Assembly (NCBI GenBank): GCA_902805985.1
Contig: CADCUW010000120.1
Location: 1-7,390 of the forward strand
Reading direction: 5' to 3'
DNA from: an uncultured Rubrobacteraceae bacterium
Lineage (GTDB): Bacteria; Actinomycetota; Rubrobacteria; Rubrobacterales; Rubrobacteraceae
DNA: 7,390 nt
The notes under the pieces were generated by a model. It was not told the origin of the DNA. It ran no database searches and worked only from the letters and a program-made list of their open reading frames with translations. Positions 6,300 to 7,390 of this stretch are shown one piece after another (the first letter of the stretch is position 1; every line of letters starts with the position of its first letter). Position numbers and translations under genes: made by a program.

Positions 6300-6887
6300 A
6301 TGAGGGTCGTCGTCGTGGGGGCTGGCGGCTTTGGCCGCGTGGCCCTGGACGTTCTGCTGGCCGGCGGTTTCGGGGATCGGACCCTGGGGTTCTACGACGA
6401 CGCGCACGCGGTATTGCCGGGGAGGATTCGGGGTTATCCGGTCCTGGGGGACGTCGAGATGCTCAAGAGCATGCTCTCCGTGGAGCCCGCGCACGTCGTC
6501 GTGGCGATAACGGCCAACGAGGCACGGTTGCGCATCGCTAATACTCTGCGGCGGTTGGGCGGCGAGTTCTTCACGCCGGCCCACCCGCTAGCCCACGTCT
6601 CGGACGTCGCGGCGGTGGGCGGCGGTTGCGTGCTGGCGGCGGGTGCCGTGGTGCATCCAGACGCCTCGGTGGGGAGCCACTGCTTTGTCGGACCCGGCGC
6701 CGTGGTGGATCGTGACGCCGAGGTCGGGGCGGGGGTTTGGATCTCGGCTGGCGCGGTGGTCGGGCCGGGGGCCAGGGTCGGGGCCCGGGCCGTGATCGGG
6801 GCCAACGCGAGCATCGGGCGAAAGGCCGAGGTTGGCGCCGAGGTCGAGGTCGAGGCGACGCGGCACGTCGCCCGGGAGGGCGGTTGA
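6300..6887 (+). CDS. NeuD/PglD-like sugar O/N-acyltransferase family protein, probably lacking the catalytic histidine
   Basis: A 195-aa protein with the two-part architecture of NeuD/PglD acetyltransferases. Residues 1-92 form a Rossmann-like N-terminal domain (VVVVGAGGFGRVALDVL, GFYDD, GYPVLGD, VVVAITANEARL). Residues 93-185 are a left-handed beta-helix of hexapeptide repeats starting at HPLAHVSD. Family members acetylate nucleotide-linked or surface sugars using acetyl-CoA. In Campylobacter PglD the base H125 lies in EHE and H134 lies nine residues on. Here the aligned residues are R138 (in VVDRDAEVG) and W147 (in GVWISAG), so normal catalysis is doubtful. The C-terminal GVPAR-type ending is also missing. 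ATG 6300 is chosen because it starts exactly at strand 1, although it has no ribosome site. The gene lies between the housekeeping cluster and pilM; a role in pilin or cell-surface sugar modification is only a guess. Confidence 0.8.
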   Translation: MRVVVVGAGGFGRVALDVLLAGGFGDRTLGFYDDAHAVLPGRIRGYPVLGDVEMLKSMLSVEPAHVVVAITANEARLRIANTLRRLGGEFFTPAHPLAHVSDVAAVGGGCVLAAGAVVHPDASVGSHCFVGPGAVVDRDAEVGAGVWISAGAVVGPGARVGARAVIGANASIGRKAEVGAEVEVEATRHVAREGG

Positions 6888-6943
6888 GGCGACCGCCGCC
6901 ATCTGCTCCGACGGCGGTCGTCCCGTCCGGCCTCCCACCGGAC
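6888..6943 (+). terminator. Two adjacent GC-rich hairpins, likely transcription terminator
   Basis: Immediately after the TGA of the acyltransferase-like gene, CGACCGCCG (6890-6898) pairs perfectly with CGGCGGTCG (6912-6920). One G-U and one G-C pair extend this to 11 bp (6888-6898 with 6912-6922), with a 13-base loop. Two bases on, GTCCGG (6925-6930) pairs with CCGGAC (6938-6943) around a 7-base loop. There is no T tract, as is common for putative terminators in high-GC actinobacteria. The position between two genes, right after a stop, supports a terminator; the lack of T residues limits certainty. Confidence 0.55.
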
Positions 6944-6981
6944 CCTGAAGTCACCCCGGCGGGCGAGGGGCGCTGAGGGGC

Positions 6982-7390
6982 TTGGAGCGTTTGAGGAAGG
7001 TGGCGCGCCTCGGCAGTACCTCCATAGGCATGGACATCGACAGGGGTGCCATCAAGGCGGTCGAGGTGTCCTACAGGGGGGGCGAGTACGCCCTCAGGCA
7101 CGTCGGCTACCACAGGCTCCCGCCCGGCACCATCGTGGATGGGGAGGTCGCCGACGAGGGCTTGCTGGCCGAGGAGATAGGCGAGTTCTGGGACGCCCAC
7201 GGGTTCGGTAACAAGTCCGTCTTTATCGGCATCGCGAACCGCAACGTGGTGGCGCGCGTGCTAGAGATGCCGCCCATGTCATCAGAGGACCTCGAGGGCG
7301 CCATCGGCTTCGAGGCCGAGGAGCACATCCCCATGCCCCTCGACGAGAGCGTGCTCGACCACGTCGTGCTCGGGCCGCGCGGCGAACCCG
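6982..7390 (+). CDS. pilM: Type IV pilus assembly protein PilM, 5' part (runs off the window)
   Basis: The first 136 residues of an actin-like PilM ATPase are present with no stop before the window edge. PilM sits on the cytoplasmic face of the type IV pilus machine and binds the N-terminal tail of PilN. Typical features are SIGMDIDRGAIKAVEV (14-29; family form close to GIDIGSSSVKAVEL), GTIVDGEVAD, IGIANRNVVARVLEMPPM and FEAEEHIPMPLDE. The position after IGMDI where the family usually has Gly is D20. The start is uncertain: TTG 6982, TTG 6991 and GTG 7000 are all in frame. GAGG at 6975-6978 is close to the first, and GGAG at 6984-6987 is three bases before the second. ATG 7030 can be ruled out because it falls inside the first conserved strand. 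An in-frame TGA at 6946 limits the gene upstream. It probably starts a pilus operon continuing to the right. Confidence 0.88.
   Translation, partial: MERLRKVARLGSTSIGMDIDRGAIKAVEVSYRGGEYALRHVGYHRLPPGTIVDGEVADEGLLAEEIGEFWDAHGFGNKSVFIGIANRNVVARVLEMPPMSSEDLEGAIGFEAEEHIPMPLDESVLDHVVLGPRGEP

Noticed and set aside
6834..6857. GAGGTC repeats near the 3' end of the acyltransferase-like gene
   Set aside because: They encode the regular hydrophobic/acidic pattern of the beta-helix end and are short; probably a codon effect.
7030..7032. ATG as the pilM start
   Set aside because: It falls inside the conserved first strand (IGMDI) and would remove the start of the nucleotide-binding fold.

Overview
The window is a stretch of very GC-rich bacterial chromosome, strongly third-position G/C-biased and using GTG and TTG starts. 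The gene order (a likely rpoZ tail, then coaBC, metK, priA, def, fmt) is the conserved actinobacterial housekeeping cluster. Together with the motor-less PriA and a following type IV pilus gene (pilM), this suggests an Actinomycetota member. A Rubrobacter-like, deep-branching lineage is my best guess, but it comes from layout and composition, not a database match.

Layout, all on the + strand: bases 2-34 are the acidic C-terminus of an upstream gene, probably RNA polymerase omega. From 44 to 6103 five genes are packed with gaps of 0-10 bases: coaBC (coenzyme A), metK (S-adenosylmethionine), priA (replication restart), def and fmt (N-formyl-methionine cycle of translation). They read as one translationally coupled operon. 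A 196-base spacer (6104-6299) has no convincing gene. A NeuD/PglD-like left-handed beta-helix protein follows at 6300-6887. Two adjacent GC-rich hairpins at 6888-6943 probably end that unit. The 5' part of pilM then runs off the right edge.

Most of this is ordinary core metabolism, and I see no mobile element, CRISPR array, tRNA, rRNA or self-contained new system. The interest lies in recognisable enzyme domains that have lost catalytic residues. The CoaC half of CoaBC lacks the decarboxylase His, Asn and Cys. PriA has lost its helicase motifs while keeping all eight zinc cysteines. The NeuD/PglD-like protein has Arg and Trp where the family has its two active-site histidines. PriA also starts immediately after the metK stop codon, in the same frame, and opens with an in-frame 15-bp tandem repeat encoding GGYAK units.
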